From assembly GCF_002080435.1 (NCBI RefSeq), contig NZ_CP020538.1, forward strand, positions 2,041,501 to 2,105,500: a stretch of DNA of 64,000 nucleotides, written 5' to 3'. The position numbers and the translations under genes are program-made. The stretch comes from Sphingobium herbicidovorans (GTDB taxonomy: Bacteria > Pseudomonadota > Alphaproteobacteria > Sphingomonadales > Sphingomonadaceae). Below the pieces are notes generated by a model, which saw only the letters and a list, made by a program, of their open reading frames with translations, searched no databases and had not been told where the DNA came from. Below, piece by piece: positions 1-11,273 of the stretch. Within the stretch, counting starts at the first letter, position 1. Every line of letters begins with the position of its first letter.

Positions 1-767
1 CCTCCAATCGCTTCCCACGGGACCGGGCCACCCAGGCCATTTTCCTCCAGCGGAGCGCGGCTGTCGGCGCTGTTGTCCCGATTGTCGCCCATCAGGAACA
101 CATGATTTGCCGGCACCCGCACTGGTTCATACCAGTCGAGCGTACTGGGGCCCATGTCGATTATCAGATAGCTCTTGCCATTGGGCAGAGTCTCCTGCCG
201 GACGGGCAACTGGCAATAGCTTCGTCCGTCCGTCCCGGTCGCACGCGCGCCCGGGAATTGGGCGGGAGAGCAGGGCGCATTGCCATCGATGGGGATGCGC
301 ACAGGCTTCAGCGCCCTTTGGGGGACCGCCGCGCCGTTAAGGATCACCTGTCCGCCCCGCACCTCGATAATGTCGCCGGGCAGACCGATCACGCGCTTGA
401 TATAGTCCTCCCGCCGGTTGTGCGGCGACACGATGACGATATCCCCGCGCTCGGGCAGGCGGCCGAAAATCCGGCCTTTCAGGAAGGGGAGGGGATGAAA
501 GCTCGGCGAGACGTAGGACCAGCCATAGGGAAATTTGCTGACCACCAGACGGTCGCCCTTGAGGAGGACTGGCATCATCGATTCGCTAGGAATGTAGAAT
601 GGCTTCGCCACGAAGCTGTGGAACGCGAGCACTGCCAGGATTAGAAGAGCGATGCTTTTTACTTCATGCCACCAATCGATTGACCCTTTTTCGGTTTGGG
701 CGGGCGGCGGGGTTGCTGGCTCGTCGGGGGAAAGCGGGTCGTTTTCGCTCATATCGGTTGCCGTCAT
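1..767 (-). CDS. lepB: Signal peptidase I (C-terminus cut by window start)
   Basis: Type I signal peptidase, an inner-membrane serine protease that cleaves Sec and Tat signal peptides on the periplasmic side. About 255 codons are visible; the end lies beyond base 1. After an acidic, proline-rich N-terminus there is one membrane segment (about residues 37-53), then the nucleophile motif PSESMMPVL (Ser63) and the lysine motif YIKRVIGLPGD (Lys124). The family box MGDNRDNSADSR is also present. The ATG at 767 was chosen; an in-frame ATG at 752 is possible. It is the last visible gene of the minus-strand run pyrE-pdxJ-acpS-lepB, 31 bp after acpS, an order in which rnc and era usually follow in alphaproteobacteria. 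Confidence 0.95.
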   Translation of the reverse strand, partial: MTATDMSENDPLSPDEPATPPPAQTEKGSIDWWHEVKSIALLILAVLAFHSFVAKPFYIPSESMMPVLLKGDRLVVSKFPYGWSYVSPSFHPLPFLKGRIFGRLPERGDIVIVSPHNRREDYIKRVIGLPGDIIEVRGGQVILNGAAVPQRALKPVRIPIDGNAPCSPAQFPGARATGTDGRSYCQLPVRQETLPNGKSYLIIDMGPSTLDWYEPVRVPANHVFLMGDNRDNSADSRAPLEENGLGGPVPWEAIG

Positions 768-798
768 GAAAGGCTTCTCGGATTCAGGGACGCCGCTG

Positions 799-1200
799 TC
801 ACTGGGGCAGCGCTTCGATGATGACGAAGGCCTGCGCCCATGGGTGATCATCGGTTAGCGTGACGTGAATGACAGGCTTGTGACCTGAGGGAACCATGGA
901 TCGAAGCTGCGCCAGCGCGCCACCGGTCAGTTCAAGCGTGGGCGCGCCCCCCGCCCGGTTCACGACGCCGATGTCCTTCATGAACACGCCGTGCTTGAAT
1001 CCGGTGCCGACCGCCTTGGAAAAGGCTTCCTTCGCCGCGAACCGCTTGGCGAGAGTCCCGGCCTTTGTGAAAGGACGCCGATTGGCCTTTACTCTTTCGA
1101 CATCGGTAAAGACGCGCTGTTCGAAGCGCTCGCCGAACCTGTCTAGCGAATGCTGGATCCGCTCGATATTGCACAGGTCGGAACCCAGGCCGATGATCAA
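799..1200 (-). CDS. acpS: Holo-[acyl-carrier-protein] synthase
   Basis: Transfers 4'-phosphopantetheine from CoA to a serine of apo-ACP, activating it for fatty acid synthesis. The 133-residue product begins with the canonical [15 protein letters not shown] (metal-binding Asp8) and contains the second signature [15 protein letters not shown]. The start codon is TTG, fixed because homologues begin at exactly this residue; it overlaps the pdxJ stop as TTGA, implying translational coupling. The length is usual for the family. Confidence 0.96.
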   Translation of the reverse strand: MIIGLGSDLCNIERIQHSLDRFGERFEQRVFTDVERVKANRRPFTKAGTLAKRFAAKEAFSKAVGTGFKHGVFMKDIGVVNRAGGAPTLELTGGALAQLRSMVPSGHKPVIHVTLTDDHPWAQAFVIIEALPQ

Positions 1201-1934
1201 CGGACGAGGTCCATCTGCCGCCGCATTTCCCGGATGCTGCCTTCCAGGCCGTTGAATATCGCCTCGCCGATCAGGAAATGGCCGATGTTGAGTTCGGCCA
1301 CCTGCGGGATCGCCGCGATAGGGCCGACATTGTCGAAGGTCAGTCCGTGGCCCGCATGCGGTTCGATCCCGTTCTTGGCGGCCAGAGCCGCAGCGTCCGT
1401 GATGCGGCGCAGTTCGTTTACACGCTCCGTGCCGGAAACATGAGCGTAGCGGCCGGTATGGAATTCGACGACCGGTGCACCAAGCTGGATCGCGGCCGCG
1501 ATTTGAACCGGATCGGCCTCGATGAACAGGCTGACCCGGATTCCCGCGTCGCTCAGAGCCTGAACAATTGGTTGTAGCGCATCGATCTGCCCGGCTGCAT
1601 CAAGGCCGCCTTCGGTCGTTCGCTCCTCCCGCTTTTCGGGTACGATACACGCGGCATGGGGGCGATGCTTCAAGGCGATGTCCAGCATTTCCTGCGTCGC
1701 CGCCATTTCCAGATTGAGCGGCACCGTGAGCGCCGTCATCAGCGTGGCGATATCCTCGTCCCGAACGTGCCGCCGGTCTTCGCGCAGGTGCGCGGTGATG
1801 CCGTCCGCACCGGCTGCCACCGCGAGCAGCGCGGCCTTCACGGGATCGGGATGCTCTCCCCCGCGGGCATTCCGGATGGTCGCAACATGGTCTATGTTGA
1901 CACCCAGGCGCAGATGGGCGGGGGACTGGTGCAT
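1197..1934 (-). CDS. pdxJ: Pyridoxine 5'-phosphate synthase
   Basis: Last step of de novo vitamin B6 synthesis by the DXP-dependent route: condenses 1-deoxyxylulose 5-phosphate with aminoacetone 3-phosphate. The 245-residue TIM barrel shows the family opening [17 protein letters not shown], the [11 protein letters not shown] segment, EFHTGRYA and the C-terminal GHGLTFDNV and [12 protein letters not shown] motifs. ATG start; it lies 5 bp downstream of pyrE and overlaps acpS by 4 bp, so the three are almost certainly co-transcribed. Confidence 0.97.
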   Translation of the reverse strand: MHQSPAHLRLGVNIDHVATIRNARGGEHPDPVKAALLAVAAGADGITAHLREDRRHVRDEDIATLMTALTVPLNLEMAATQEMLDIALKHRPHAACIVPEKREERTTEGGLDAAGQIDALQPIVQALSDAGIRVSLFIEADPVQIAAAIQLGAPVVEFHTGRYAHVSGTERVNELRRITDAAALAAKNGIEPHAGHGLTFDNVGPIAAIPQVAELNIGHFLIGEAIFNGLEGSIREMRRQMDLVR

Positions 1935-1939
1935 ATAGC

Positions 1940-2521
1940 TTATTGCTTCCGGCTGCCGGGCTTGATCGCGGGCACTGCCGCCAGTTCGGGTGGCACCTCT
2001 TCGGCTTCATAAACCGGAAAGTTTATGCTGACGAGCGGATAGAAGGGTACGCCCAGATCCACTTCGCCTGCAGAGCGATCGACCAAAGAAGCCTCTGCAA
2101 TGACGATGCCGCCGTCCGCTTCCACCGCTTCGATTGCCTGGCGCGAGGAGAGGCCGGTGGTGACCACATCTTCGACCATCAGCACTTTTTGACCCGGCAC
2201 GATCGCGAAACCGCGGCGAAGTTCGAACGTACCTTCGGGCCTTTCCAGAAACACTGCATCCTTGTCGAGCGCCCTGCCCACCTCATGTCCGATAATCAGC
2301 CCCCCCATGGCAGGCGAAACGACCAGGTCGATTTCTTGCCGCAATTCGCGCGGCAGCTTCTGCACGATGGCGCGCGCGAGGCGACCTGCGCGTTCGGCGT
2401 TCATCAACACGCGCGCGCATTGCAGATAATTGGCGCTACGGCGGCCCGAGGACAGAATGAAATGCCCTTCCAGCAGCGCTCCGGCCGCCCTGAATTCCGC
2501 CAATACTTCCTCGTCGGTCAT
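1940..2521 (-). CDS. pyrE: Orotate phosphoribosyltransferase
   Basis: Pyrimidine biosynthesis: orotate + PRPP to OMP. The 193-residue reading starts at [10 protein letters not shown], the usual N-terminus of alphaproteobacterial PyrE; an in-frame ATG at 2578 would add 19 residues. The substrate-loop region [14 protein letters not shown] and the PRPP-binding stretch [17 protein letters not shown] are clear. It is first in the minus-strand operon; its promoter would lie in the 2522-2690 region, divergent from the oxidase operon. Confidence 0.95.
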   Translation of the reverse strand: MTDEEVLAEFRAAGALLEGHFILSSGRRSANYLQCARVLMNAERAGRLARAIVQKLPRELRQEIDLVVSPAMGGLIIGHEVGRALDKDAVFLERPEGTFELRRGFAIVPGQKVLMVEDVVTTGLSSRQAIEAVEADGGIVIAEASLVDRSAGEVDLGVPFYPLVSINFPVYEAEEVPPELAAVPAIKPGSRKQ

Positions 2522-2685
2522 CCGATTTTTGATCCATCCGCCCATGCCAGGGCCATGTTTCAGAACCAGCCGGCACATCTTATTCCAGCATGAGACACGC
2601 CCATGATCGCGCTCCTGCGCGCGAGGTGCGAGATAGGCGGACGACAGGGGCGTTGCAACAGCGAAGAAAATCTGCTCCTGCCCGC

Positions 2686-2714
2686 TTGAGGCAGGAAAAA
2701 ACCATGCCTATAAG
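2686..2714 (+). promoter_or_regulatory. Predicted sigma70-type promoter of the ctaC operon
   Basis: TTGAGG at 2686-2691 and TATAAG at 2709-2714 are separated by exactly 17 bp and lie about 85 bp upstream of the ctaC ATG. This is the best match to a housekeeping promoter in the pyrE/ctaC divergent gap. It is a prediction from pattern only. Confidence 0.55.
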
Positions 2715-2802
2715 CCGCGGCAGACCGACCGGGCGGGGGGAGCGCGTATGCGCGCGCCTTCGTTGCAGCGGCGCCAAGGGGTTACGGGGTAAGAAGACGC
2801 TT

Positions 2803-3801
2803 ATGAAGATGGTGAAATCGCTCGTTCTCGCCGGATTGCTGGCCTTTGCGCCGGCTGCGGCGTTGAACAGTCAGGCGCTGGCACAGGACAATGCCGCCGT
2901 CGCGGCTGCTGCTGACAATGCGGTCGTGCCGACCGAATCGAGCGCCAATGCTGCGGCTCCCGCTGCCGAAGTTGCCGCCCCGGCCCGGATGAAGCCGACC
3001 GAAGGCATAGGCATGCCGCGTCCTGGCGAAATCACCTTGCAGGAACAGTTCAGCCCAACCGGCCACACGGCCCGCTGGCTGCATGATGTGCTTTTGCTTC
3101 CGCTCATCACGATCATTTCGATCCTCGTGCTGGTCCTGATGCTCTATGTCATGGTCCGTTTCCGTCGCAGCGCGAATCCGGTGCCCTCGAAGACTTCGCA
3201 CAATACGCTGATCGAAGTGATCTGGACCGTGGTGCCGGTGATTATCCTTCTGGTGATCGCCGTGCCGTCGATCGGCTTGCTGGCCGACCAGTATAAGCCT
3301 GCGCCCAAGGATGCGCTGACTGTCAAGGTCACAGGTTATCAATGGTATTGGGGCTATGAGTACCCCGACAACGCCATTCCCGAATTCGTTTCGAACATGC
3401 TCCCGAAGGACAAGGCCGAGGCAAATGGCGAGCCATATCTGCTTGCGCCCGACAATCGTCTCGTGCTGCCTGTTGGCCGTCCGATCAAGTTGATCATCAC
3501 TGGCGCTGACGTCATTCACAGCTTTGCCATTCCGTCGCTTTGGGTGAAGATGGATGCGGTGCCGGGCCGGCTGAATGAAAAGAGTTTCTCCATCGAGAAG
3601 CCCGGCGTCTATTATGGTCAGTGCTCGGAACTGTGTGGCGCACGCCACGCCTTCATGCCGATCGCGATCGAGGCGCTGCCCCCGGCTCAGTTTGACCAGT
3701 GGGTCCTTTCGCAAGGTGGCCAGCTCCAGGGTGCAACTGCGGCAGCGACTGCTGCTGCCGCTCCCGTAGCGCCTGCCGCCGCACCCGCCGAAAAGCTTTG
3801 A
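2803..3801 (+). CDS. ctaC: Cytochrome c oxidase subunit II
   Basis: CuA-bearing subunit of the aa3-type terminal oxidase; takes electrons from cytochrome c on the periplasmic side. The 332-residue protein starts at an ATG giving a good signal peptide ending near SQALAQ. An Ala-rich linker, two membrane helices (about 95-120 and 140-160) and the cupredoxin domain follow. The CuA ligands are visible: His239 (VIHSFAIPS), then Cys274, Glu276, Cys278, His282 and Met285 in GQCSELCGARHAFM. The C-terminal 25 residues are an Ala/Pro tail beyond the usual domain end. ctaD begins 17 bp downstream. Confidence 0.97.
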   Translation: MKMVKSLVLAGLLAFAPAAALNSQALAQDNAAVAAAADNAVVPTESSANAAAPAAEVAAPARMKPTEGIGMPRPGEITLQEQFSPTGHTARWLHDVLLLPLITIISILVLVLMLYVMVRFRRSANPVPSKTSHNTLIEVIWTVVPVIILLVIAVPSIGLLADQYKPAPKDALTVKVTGYQWYWGYEYPDNAIPEFVSNMLPKDKAEANGEPYLLAPDNRLVLPVGRPIKLIITGADVIHSFAIPSLWVKMDAVPGRLNEKSFSIEKPGVYYGQCSELCGARHAFMPIAIEALPPAQFDQWVLSQGGQLQGATAAATAAAAPVAPAAAPAEKL

Positions 3802-3806
3802 TGTAA

Positions 3807-5486
<1,680 letters not shown>

Positions 5487-5503
5487 CGATCGGCGCGAAC
5501 AAG

Positions 5504-5525
5504 GGCGTCCCGGTATTGGGACGCC
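5504..5525 (+). other. Stem-loop between ctaD and ctaB
   Basis: GGCGTCCC, a 6-base loop, then GGGACGCC: a perfect 8-bp stem 18 bp after the ctaD stop. There is no U-run, so it looks more like an mRNA-stabilising or partial-termination hairpin setting structural-gene versus assembly-gene levels than a full terminator. Confidence 0.5.
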
Positions 5526-5604
5526 AGGTAGCGGCTAACGCCGTCGACCTAGTATGAGCATTCCCGGCGTCCGTAATGGCGCCGGGTTGCCGCATGAGGA
5601 GCAT

Positions 5605-6525
5605 ATGGCAAGTTTGCCGTTCGAGACCACAAGCACGGTTTCCACGATCCCCGCTCATTGGCGGGATTTCGTCGCGCTGACCAAGCCGCGAGTGATGACG
5701 CTCGTGGTCTTCACCGGGCTTTGTGGCCTGCTTGCTGCGCCGGGCCATATTCACCCCGTTTTGGCTTTCACGGCCATCCTCTGCATTGCGCTGGGTGCGG
5801 GCGCTGCGGCGACGCTCAACCAATGGTACGAAGCCGACATTGATGCGAAGATGAAACGGACCGCTAATCGGCCGCTGCCGGCGGGCCGAATGGATCGGCA
5901 GTCCGCGCTCCACTTCGGCGTCGGCCTTTCCTTTTTTTCGGTGCTGTTGATCGGGGTCGCCACCAACTGGCTGGCCGCAGCCGTTCTCGCGATATCGATC
6001 CTCTTTTATGTGTTCGTCTACACCATCTGGCTCAAGCCCAGGACGACGCAGAATATCGTGATTGGCGGCGCTGCTGGCGCCTTTCCTCCGGTCATCGGCT
6101 GGGCTGCTGTGACCGGCGATGTGGGCGCATTGCCGATCGCGCTATTCGCGCTCACCTTCTTCTGGACGCCGCCACACTTCTGGGCGCTCGCTCTGTTCGT
6201 GAAGACCGATTACGCTGCGGCAAACATTCCGATGCTGCCGGTTGTGTCCGGCGAAGCCGCCACGCGGCGGCAGATCTGGTTTTATACCGCAATCATGGCG
6301 GCGGCGGCGATGGCGCCGGTCCTTCTGCGCCTCACTGGCCTCATTTACGGGGTGACCGCGCTGCTCGGAACTGCCTTATTCGTCGTCTTTGCTTTCCAGG
6401 TGTTCCGGCACAGGGAGACCGATCCGGCTCGCATGGCTCCTGAACGGCGGCTGTTCAAATATTCGATTTTCTACCTTTTCCTTCTCTTTGGAGCGGTCGT
6501 GATTGATCGTTGGCTGCTTGCATGA
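5605..6525 (+). CDS. ctaB: Protoheme IX farnesyltransferase (heme O synthase)
   Basis: UbiA-family membrane prenyltransferase that adds a farnesyl group to heme b, making heme o for the oxidase. The 306-residue reading starts at MASLPFE, chosen because AGGAG lies just upstream; an in-frame ATG at 5554 is an alternative. Around nine hydrophobic helices are present. The Mg/prenyl-diphosphate motif is [20 protein letters not shown], and the second conserved loop [15 protein letters not shown] is present. Its stop overlaps the next small gene as ATGA. Confidence 0.95.
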   Translation: MASLPFETTSTVSTIPAHWRDFVALTKPRVMTLVVFTGLCGLLAAPGHIHPVLAFTAILCIALGAGAAATLNQWYEADIDAKMKRTANRPLPAGRMDRQSALHFGVGLSFFSVLLIGVATNWLAAAVLAISILFYVFVYTIWLKPRTTQNIVIGGAAGAFPPVIGWAAVTGDVGALPIALFALTFFWTPPHFWALALFVKTDYAAANIPMLPVVSGEAATRRQIWFYTAIMAAAAMAPVLLRLTGLIYGVTALLGTALFVVFAFQVFRHRETDPARMAPERRLFKYSIFYLFLLFGAVVIDRWLLA

Positions 6526-6680
6526 CGCCTGAAGAAGAAAAGCAGGTCAGAAGCAGGCAGAAGTCGCGCGCGCTTGTGACGGGCCTCCTGCTTGCGGCGC
6601 TTGTCGTCCTCTTCTACGCCATCACCATCGCCAAGATGGGGGAGGCCGTTGATGGCCAGCTTGCCGCCGTCACCCTTTGA
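6522..6680 (+). CDS. Small single-span membrane protein of the oxidase cluster (CoxF-like)
   Basis: A 52-residue protein with an acidic/basic N-terminus ([17 protein letters not shown]), one membrane helix (about residues 17-36, [20 protein letters not shown]) and a short tail. It overlaps the ctaB stop by 4 bp (ATGA) and runs 29 bp into ctaG, so it is translationally embedded in the operon. Small proteins of this shape sit at the same place in other alphaproteobacterial oxidase clusters (CoxF-type). The function is inferred from context only. Confidence 0.8.
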   Translation: MTPEEEKQVRSRQKSRALVTGLLLAALVVLFYAITIAKMGEAVDGQLAAVTL

Positions 6681-7227
6681 CCGGGACCGGCGAAATCGGC
6701 GAACTTTGATGGCCATGGCCGGCGTAGGTCTCGCCATGCTCGGCCTGGGTTTCGCGTCGGTCCCACTTTATCGCATCTTCTGCGAGCAGACGGGTTTCGG
6801 CGGCACGACCCAGCGCGCGTCCAGTAACGTCAACGTGCAGCCGGCCGTTGGCCACACCATGTCTATCCGCTTCGACTCAAACATTCAGCCCGGCATGCCC
6901 TGGCAATTCTATCCTGAGCGCAGGACCGATACGGTAACCGTTGGCGCCAGGGACATGGCTATCTTCATTGCGAAGAACATGTCCGACAAGCCGGTCACCG
7001 GAACGGCGAGCTTCAACGTCACGCCGACTCAGGCTGGCGCCTATTTCACCAAGATCCAATGCTTTTGCTTCACGGAGCAAACCTTGCAGCCTGGCCAGGA
7101 AGTCCGGATGCCAGTGCTCTACTATGTTGATCCAAAAATTCTGGCGGATCCCGACAACCGGGACACCCAGCAAATTACGCTCAGCTACACCTTCTATCCT
7201 GTTGAGCAGGACAAGAAGCCAAGCTAA
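6652..7227 (+). CDS. ctaG: Cytochrome c oxidase assembly protein CtaG (Cox11)
   Basis: Copper chaperone that delivers CuB to subunit I. The 191-residue protein has an N-terminal anchor (about 20-40, ending [20 protein letters not shown], the Cox11 signature) and a periplasmic Ig-like domain with the copper-binding pair in [12 protein letters not shown]. The ATG at 6652 was chosen because GGAGG lies 6 bp upstream and the resulting N-terminus fits the family; it overlaps the preceding small gene. Confidence 0.95.
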   Translation: MASLPPSPFDRDRRNRRTLMAMAGVGLAMLGLGFASVPLYRIFCEQTGFGGTTQRASSNVNVQPAVGHTMSIRFDSNIQPGMPWQFYPERRTDTVTVGARDMAIFIAKNMSDKPVTGTASFNVTPTQAGAYFTKIQCFCFTEQTLQPGQEVRMPVLYYVDPKILADPDNRDTQQITLSYTFYPVEQDKKPS

Positions 7228-7270
7228 GGCAATCCACGATAACGCGAACGCGAACAGGGAAGAGTACGTC

Positions 7271-8101
7271 ATGGCAGGCGCCAAGCAGCACGATTATCAT
7301 ATTCTACCGCCCAGCATCTGGCCGCTTTTTGGATCCATGTCTGCGCTGGTTATGGCAGTTGGCGCGATTATGTGGATGCATCCCGACGCGATGCCCGCTG
7401 GCGGTGGTTGGGTGTTCCTGATCGGCGTGGCTGGCGTCCTTTTCACCATGTACAGCTGGTGGGCCAATGTGATCGCCGAGGCGCATGCCGGCGATCACAC
7501 GCCTGTCGTCCAATTGCACCTGCGTTACGGCATGATCTTGTTCATCGCTTCCGAAGTGATGTTTTTCGTGGGCTGGTTCTGGGCATATTTCGACTTCTCG
7601 CTATTCCCCAGCGAACTCCCGCCGATTGATGGAATGTTCCCGTCAAAGGGCATCGAGGTAATGAATGCGTTCGAGCTGCCGCTGCTCAACACGCTCATCC
7701 TGCTCTGCTCCGGCACCACCGTCACCTGGGCGCATCACGCGCTGATTCATGGCGATCGTGAAGGCCTGAAGACAGGTCTGTGGTTGACCGTGATCCTGGG
7801 CGTTCTGTTTTCGGCGATCCAGGCCTATGAATATGCCCATGCTCCGTTCCCGTTCGGCGGCAGCCCGTACAGCTCGGCCTTTTATATGGCGACCGGTTTC
7901 CACGGGTTCCACGTTCTGGTCGGCACGATCTTTCTGATCGTCAACCTGATCCGCGTCTACAAGGGGCACTTCACACCCCGCCAGCATTTCGGTTTTGAAG
8001 CCGCTGCCTGGTACTGGCACTTTGTCGATGTTGTCTGGTTGTTCCTCTTCGTCGCCATCTACGTCTGGGGTGGCTGGGGCGCCCCGATGCATGGCGGCTG
8101 A
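7271..8101 (+). CDS. ctaE: Cytochrome c oxidase subunit III
   Basis: Seven-helix subunit III, which stabilises the active site and proton uptake. The 276-residue protein begins [20 protein letters not shown], a typical alphaproteobacterial N-terminus. It contains the conserved [16 protein letters not shown] and the C-terminal [18 protein letters not shown] and YVWGGWG stretches. It follows ctaG by 43 bp and ends before a strong terminator at 8126. Confidence 0.97.
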   Translation: MAGAKQHDYHILPPSIWPLFGSMSALVMAVGAIMWMHPDAMPAGGGWVFLIGVAGVLFTMYSWWANVIAEAHAGDHTPVVQLHLRYGMILFIASEVMFFVGWFWAYFDFSLFPSELPPIDGMFPSKGIEVMNAFELPLLNTLILLCSGTTVTWAHHALIHGDREGLKTGLWLTVILGVLFSAIQAYEYAHAPFPFGGSPYSSAFYMATGFHGFHVLVGTIFLIVNLIRVYKGHFTPRQHFGFEAAAWYWHFVDVVWLFLFVAIYVWGGWGAPMHGG

Positions 8102-8125
8102 TCACCGATCAACGTTCAGATAGCG

Positions 8126-8158
8126 AACGGCCGGGCATGATCCGGCCGTTTCCTTTTG
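8126..8158 (+). terminator. Intrinsic terminator after ctaE
   Basis: AACGGCCGG, a 7-base loop, then CCGGCCGTT form a perfect 9-bp stem followed by a T-rich run. It separates the oxidase operon from the SURF1 gene. The remaining ~150 bp before SURF1 show no gene I can support. Confidence 0.8.
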
Positions 8159-8312
8159 CGGCGAGGCCAATTATCTCTGCTGCGATCATGTCCTTGATTG
8201 CTCCTCCGCCACGGCCGTTCCCATGTGGCGCTTACAGTCGCGGATCGAAGAGGTTCGGCAACGGGATATTGGCGATAGCACCTGTCGATATCAGGCTAGC
8301 GGAGTAGCAATT

Positions 8313-8954
8313 ATGAAATTTGGGCGCTTCCCGCTTTTCGCGACCTTGGTTGTCGTCGTCGCAATTCTAGTCATGATCGGCCTTGGCGTTTGGCAATTGC
8401 AAAGGCGTGGTGAAAAGGAAGCCACGCTCGCGCTTGTGGCGGCGAATCCGGCGAAACCGGCGATCAGCTTTCCCTGGACGCCTCCGGTCCCCGACGAATT
8501 GCTGTTCCGTCGCTCGTCGCTCCATTGCCTTGATGTCGTAGCTTGGCAAACCGAAGCCGGGCGGGCCGCCGATGGGTCGGTGGGATATCGCTATATCGCG
8601 CATTGCTCCACTGGCGCAGAGGGACCAGGTGCGCTCGTCGCAATGGGTGTCGCCAAGCAACCGGATCTGAAGCCGAGTTGGGACGGAGGCAATGTAGGCG
8701 GGTGGATCTCGGAAGAACCGGATCACAGGACGCTGCTTTCGCGATTTGTTGGCAATGCTCCTCCATTGCGGCCGATGCTGATTGCGGAACGCGCTCCGAA
8801 TGGGCTGAAGCCTGTTGCGCCGCCGGCCGTTGATGACGTCCCCAACAACCACCTCGCTTATGCCGTCCAGTGGTTTCTCTTCGCCGCGGTGGCAGCTCTC
8901 ATCTATGCGCTTGCACTGCGCAGGCGCACCCTGTCCCCAGGCGGATCGTCGTAA
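8313..8954 (+). CDS. SURF1 family cytochrome oxidase assembly protein
   Basis: SURF1/Shy1 homologue, an inner-membrane factor for heme a insertion into subunit I. The 213-residue protein has the classic two-helix layout. The N-terminal helix ends in LGVWQLQRRGEKEA, a periplasmic domain follows, and the C-terminal helix is preceded by NNHLAYAVQWFLFA, the family's second signature. The ATG at 8313 was chosen because it places the first helix directly at the N-terminus; an upstream ATG at 8223 would add 30 non-conserved residues. It is on the short side for the family. Confidence 0.9.
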   Translation: MKFGRFPLFATLVVVVAILVMIGLGVWQLQRRGEKEATLALVAANPAKPAISFPWTPPVPDELLFRRSSLHCLDVVAWQTEAGRAADGSVGYRYIAHCSTGAEGPGALVAMGVAKQPDLKPSWDGGNVGGWISEEPDHRTLLSRFVGNAPPLRPMLIAERAPNGLKPVAPPAVDDVPNNHLAYAVQWFLFAAVAALIYALALRRRTLSPGGSS

Positions 8955-8998
8955 ATGCTTGCTCCTCCGTCTCTGCATCGTTACCGGGCGTCCCCATC

Positions 8999-10399
8999 AT
9001 GCAATATGTGAGCACCAGAGGAAGCGCCCCAACGCTGGGTTTCGAAGATGTGACGCTGGCGGGGCTGGCGTCCGATGGGGGGCTCTACATTCCCGAAAGC
9101 TGGCCGCGCCTTTCGGATGACCAGATCAATGCGCTTGCCGGCCTCTCCTATGTCGAAACCGCGGTGCGGGTCATGGCGCCCTATGTGGCAGGATCACTGA
9201 CGGAAGAAGAGTTGCGGGAACTCTGCACCGCAGCCTATGGACGCTTCAGCCATCAGGCGGTGACGCCGCTGGTGCAACTCGATCATCGGCATTGGCTGCT
9301 CGAACTTTTCCACGGTCCGACGCTGGCGTTCAAGGATGTAGCGCTTCAGTTGCTCGGCCAGTTGTTCGAGCGGTTTCTTTCGCGACGGGACGATCATCTG
9401 ACGATTGTCGGCGCGACATCAGGGGACACCGGATCGGCGGCGATCGACGCTGTCGCCGGACGCGAGAAGATCGACATTTTCATGCTGCACCCGGAAGGTC
9501 GGGTGTCGGACGTCCAGCGTCGGCAGATGACGACCGTGCGCGCGCCCAATGTCCATAACATCGCCATTGAGGGCAGCTTTGACGATGCGCAGTCGCTGGT
9601 AAAGGCGATGTTCAACGACGCCGCCTTTTCAAAGCGCTTCAATCTGTCAGCGGTGAACAGCATCAACTGGGCACGGCTGATGGCTCAGGTCGTCTATTAT
9701 TTCTACGCTGCGGTTCGCCTTGGCGCGCCGGAGCGGCCCGTCGCCTTTTCCGTGCCGACGGGAAATTTCGGCGATGTGTTCGCTGGCTATGTGGCCGCGC
9801 AGATGGGGCTGCCCGTCGCCAGGTTGATGGTCGCCACCAATGTGAACGACATTCTCCACCGCGCACTTTCAGACGGCGACTATAGCCAGGGCCAGGTGGT
9901 CCAGACGGCAACGCCCAGCATGGACATCCAGATCAGCTCCAATTTCGAGCGGTTGCTGTTCGACGCAGGAGGGCGGGATGGCGCGGCCCTTTCCGCACAG
10001 ATGAAGGGTTTTGAGACGAGCCGCGCGATGCGCCTTACCAATGCGCAGCGGGCAGGCGCCGGGAAGCTTCTGACGTCTGCTCGTGTTGATGGCGATGCGA
10101 TGAACATGGCGATCCGTTGGGCTTTCGATGGTTCGGGCCAGGTGATCGATCCGCATACTGCCGTGGGGCTTGCCGCCGCGCGCGAGCTGGAAGTCGATGC
10201 GAGCGTTCCGATCGTGACGCTGGCGACCGCGCATCCGGCCAAGTTCCGCGAGGCCGTCGAGCGCGCAACAGGTATTCGCCCCCCGTTGCCAGCGCGGATG
10301 GGGGATCTGTTCGCCCGCGAGGAAGCCTATGCCAAGCTGCCTGCGACCTTTGACGCGATAACCGCCTATGTCGCGGAGCGCGCTACGCCGCGGGCATGA
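8999..10399 (+). CDS. thrC: Threonine synthase
   Basis: PLP-dependent conversion of O-phosphohomoserine to threonine. The 466-residue protein starts MQYVSTRGSAP; the PLP lysine is in GPTLAFKDVALQLLGQ (Lys112). Phosphate-binding SGDTGSAA and the SVPTGNFGDVFAGY stretch are present. It is the long (class of about 460 residues) type found in proteobacteria. The stop overlaps the next gene as ATGA. The link SURF1-thrC is common in alphaproteobacteria. Confidence 0.97.
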   Translation: MQYVSTRGSAPTLGFEDVTLAGLASDGGLYIPESWPRLSDDQINALAGLSYVETAVRVMAPYVAGSLTEEELRELCTAAYGRFSHQAVTPLVQLDHRHWLLELFHGPTLAFKDVALQLLGQLFERFLSRRDDHLTIVGATSGDTGSAAIDAVAGREKIDIFMLHPEGRVSDVQRRQMTTVRAPNVHNIAIEGSFDDAQSLVKAMFNDAAFSKRFNLSAVNSINWARLMAQVVYYFYAAVRLGAPERPVAFSVPTGNFGDVFAGYVAAQMGLPVARLMVATNVNDILHRALSDGDYSQGQVVQTATPSMDIQISSNFERLLFDAGGRDGAALSAQMKGFETSRAMRLTNAQRAGAGKLLTSARVDGDAMNMAIRWAFDGSGQVIDPHTAVGLAAARELEVDASVPIVTLATAHPAKFREAVERATGIRPPLPARMGDLFAREEAYAKLPATFDAITAYVAERATPRA

Positions 10400-11265
10400 A
10401 GCTCGACACCCTCATTGGCGAGCCTTGGCCCGATTACGGCCTGATAGATTCAGGTCACGGCCGGAAGCTGGAACGCTACGGCCGTTTCCGGTTCATCAGA
10501 CCCGAGCCGCAGGCCATGTGGGCGCCAGCCAACGCGGATTGGCAGGCCGATGGCGAGTTCGTGCCCGGCTCTGACGAGGAAGGTGGCGGCCGCTGGGTTC
10601 ACGCCCGGCCGGTTCCGCCGGAAGGGTGGCCACTTAGCTGGAAGGAAGTGACCTTCCAGGCCAATTGCACGCCCTTTCGCCACCTGGGCTTCTTCCCTGA
10701 CATGGCGCCGGTCTGGAACTGGATGCGCGGGCAGGTCGATGGCGTGGAGCAGCCACAGGTGATGAACCTGTTCGGCTATACCGGCGTCGGTACGCTGGCG
10801 ATGGCGGCTGAGGGCGCGCAGATGGTCCATGTCGATGCGTCGAAAAAGTCCGTGGCGCAGGCACGCGCCAACGCCGCCGCATCGGGCATGGAGGACCGGC
10901 CGGTGCGCTGGATCGTCGATGATGCGGCCAAATTCGTTGCACGCGAGGTGAGAAGAGGGCGGCGCTATGACGGCATCTTGCTGGATCCGCCCAAATATGG
11001 TCGCGGGCCTGATGGTGAGATTTGGCGGCTTGAGGAGGATCTGCCAGGGCTTATCGCCAATTGCCGGCAGCTGCTCGATGCGGACAGCCGTTTCCTGTTC
11101 CTGACAGTTTATGCGGTTCGAATGTCGGCGCTGGCGATCGGGGAATTGCTGCGACAAGTCTTCGCCGATCTGCCCGGAGAGGTGGAGGCGGGTGAGCTGG
11201 CGGTGCGTGAGGAAGCGCGGGGCCTGTCCCTGCCGACGGCGATCTGGGCGCGCTGGCGGCGCTGA
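10396..11265 (+). CDS. Class I SAM-dependent methyltransferase, RlmI/RlmK-like
   Basis: The 289-residue protein resembles the C-terminal methyltransferase half of 23S rRNA methyltransferases RlmI/RlmK (COG1092). It shows SAM motif I VMNLFGYTGVGTLAMAAEGA, acidic motif VHVDASKKSV and catalytic loop ILLDPPKYGRGPDGE. The N-terminal PUA RNA-binding domain of RlmI is absent, so the RNA target is uncertain. Starts on ATG overlapping thrC by 4 bp, implying coupled translation. Confidence 0.85.
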   Translation: MKLDTLIGEPWPDYGLIDSGHGRKLERYGRFRFIRPEPQAMWAPANADWQADGEFVPGSDEEGGGRWVHARPVPPEGWPLSWKEVTFQANCTPFRHLGFFPDMAPVWNWMRGQVDGVEQPQVMNLFGYTGVGTLAMAAEGAQMVHVDASKKSVAQARANAAASGMEDRPVRWIVDDAAKFVAREVRRGRRYDGILLDPPKYGRGPDGEIWRLEEDLPGLIANCRQLLDADSRFLFLTVYAVRMSALAIGELLRQVFADLPGEVEAGELAVREEARGLSLPTAIWARWRR

Positions 11266-11273
11266 GCGCTCGC

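Noticed and set aside
8223..8312. N-terminal extension of the SURF1 gene
   Set aside because: The 30 extra residues are hydrophilic and would push the first membrane helix away from the N-terminus, unlike the family.
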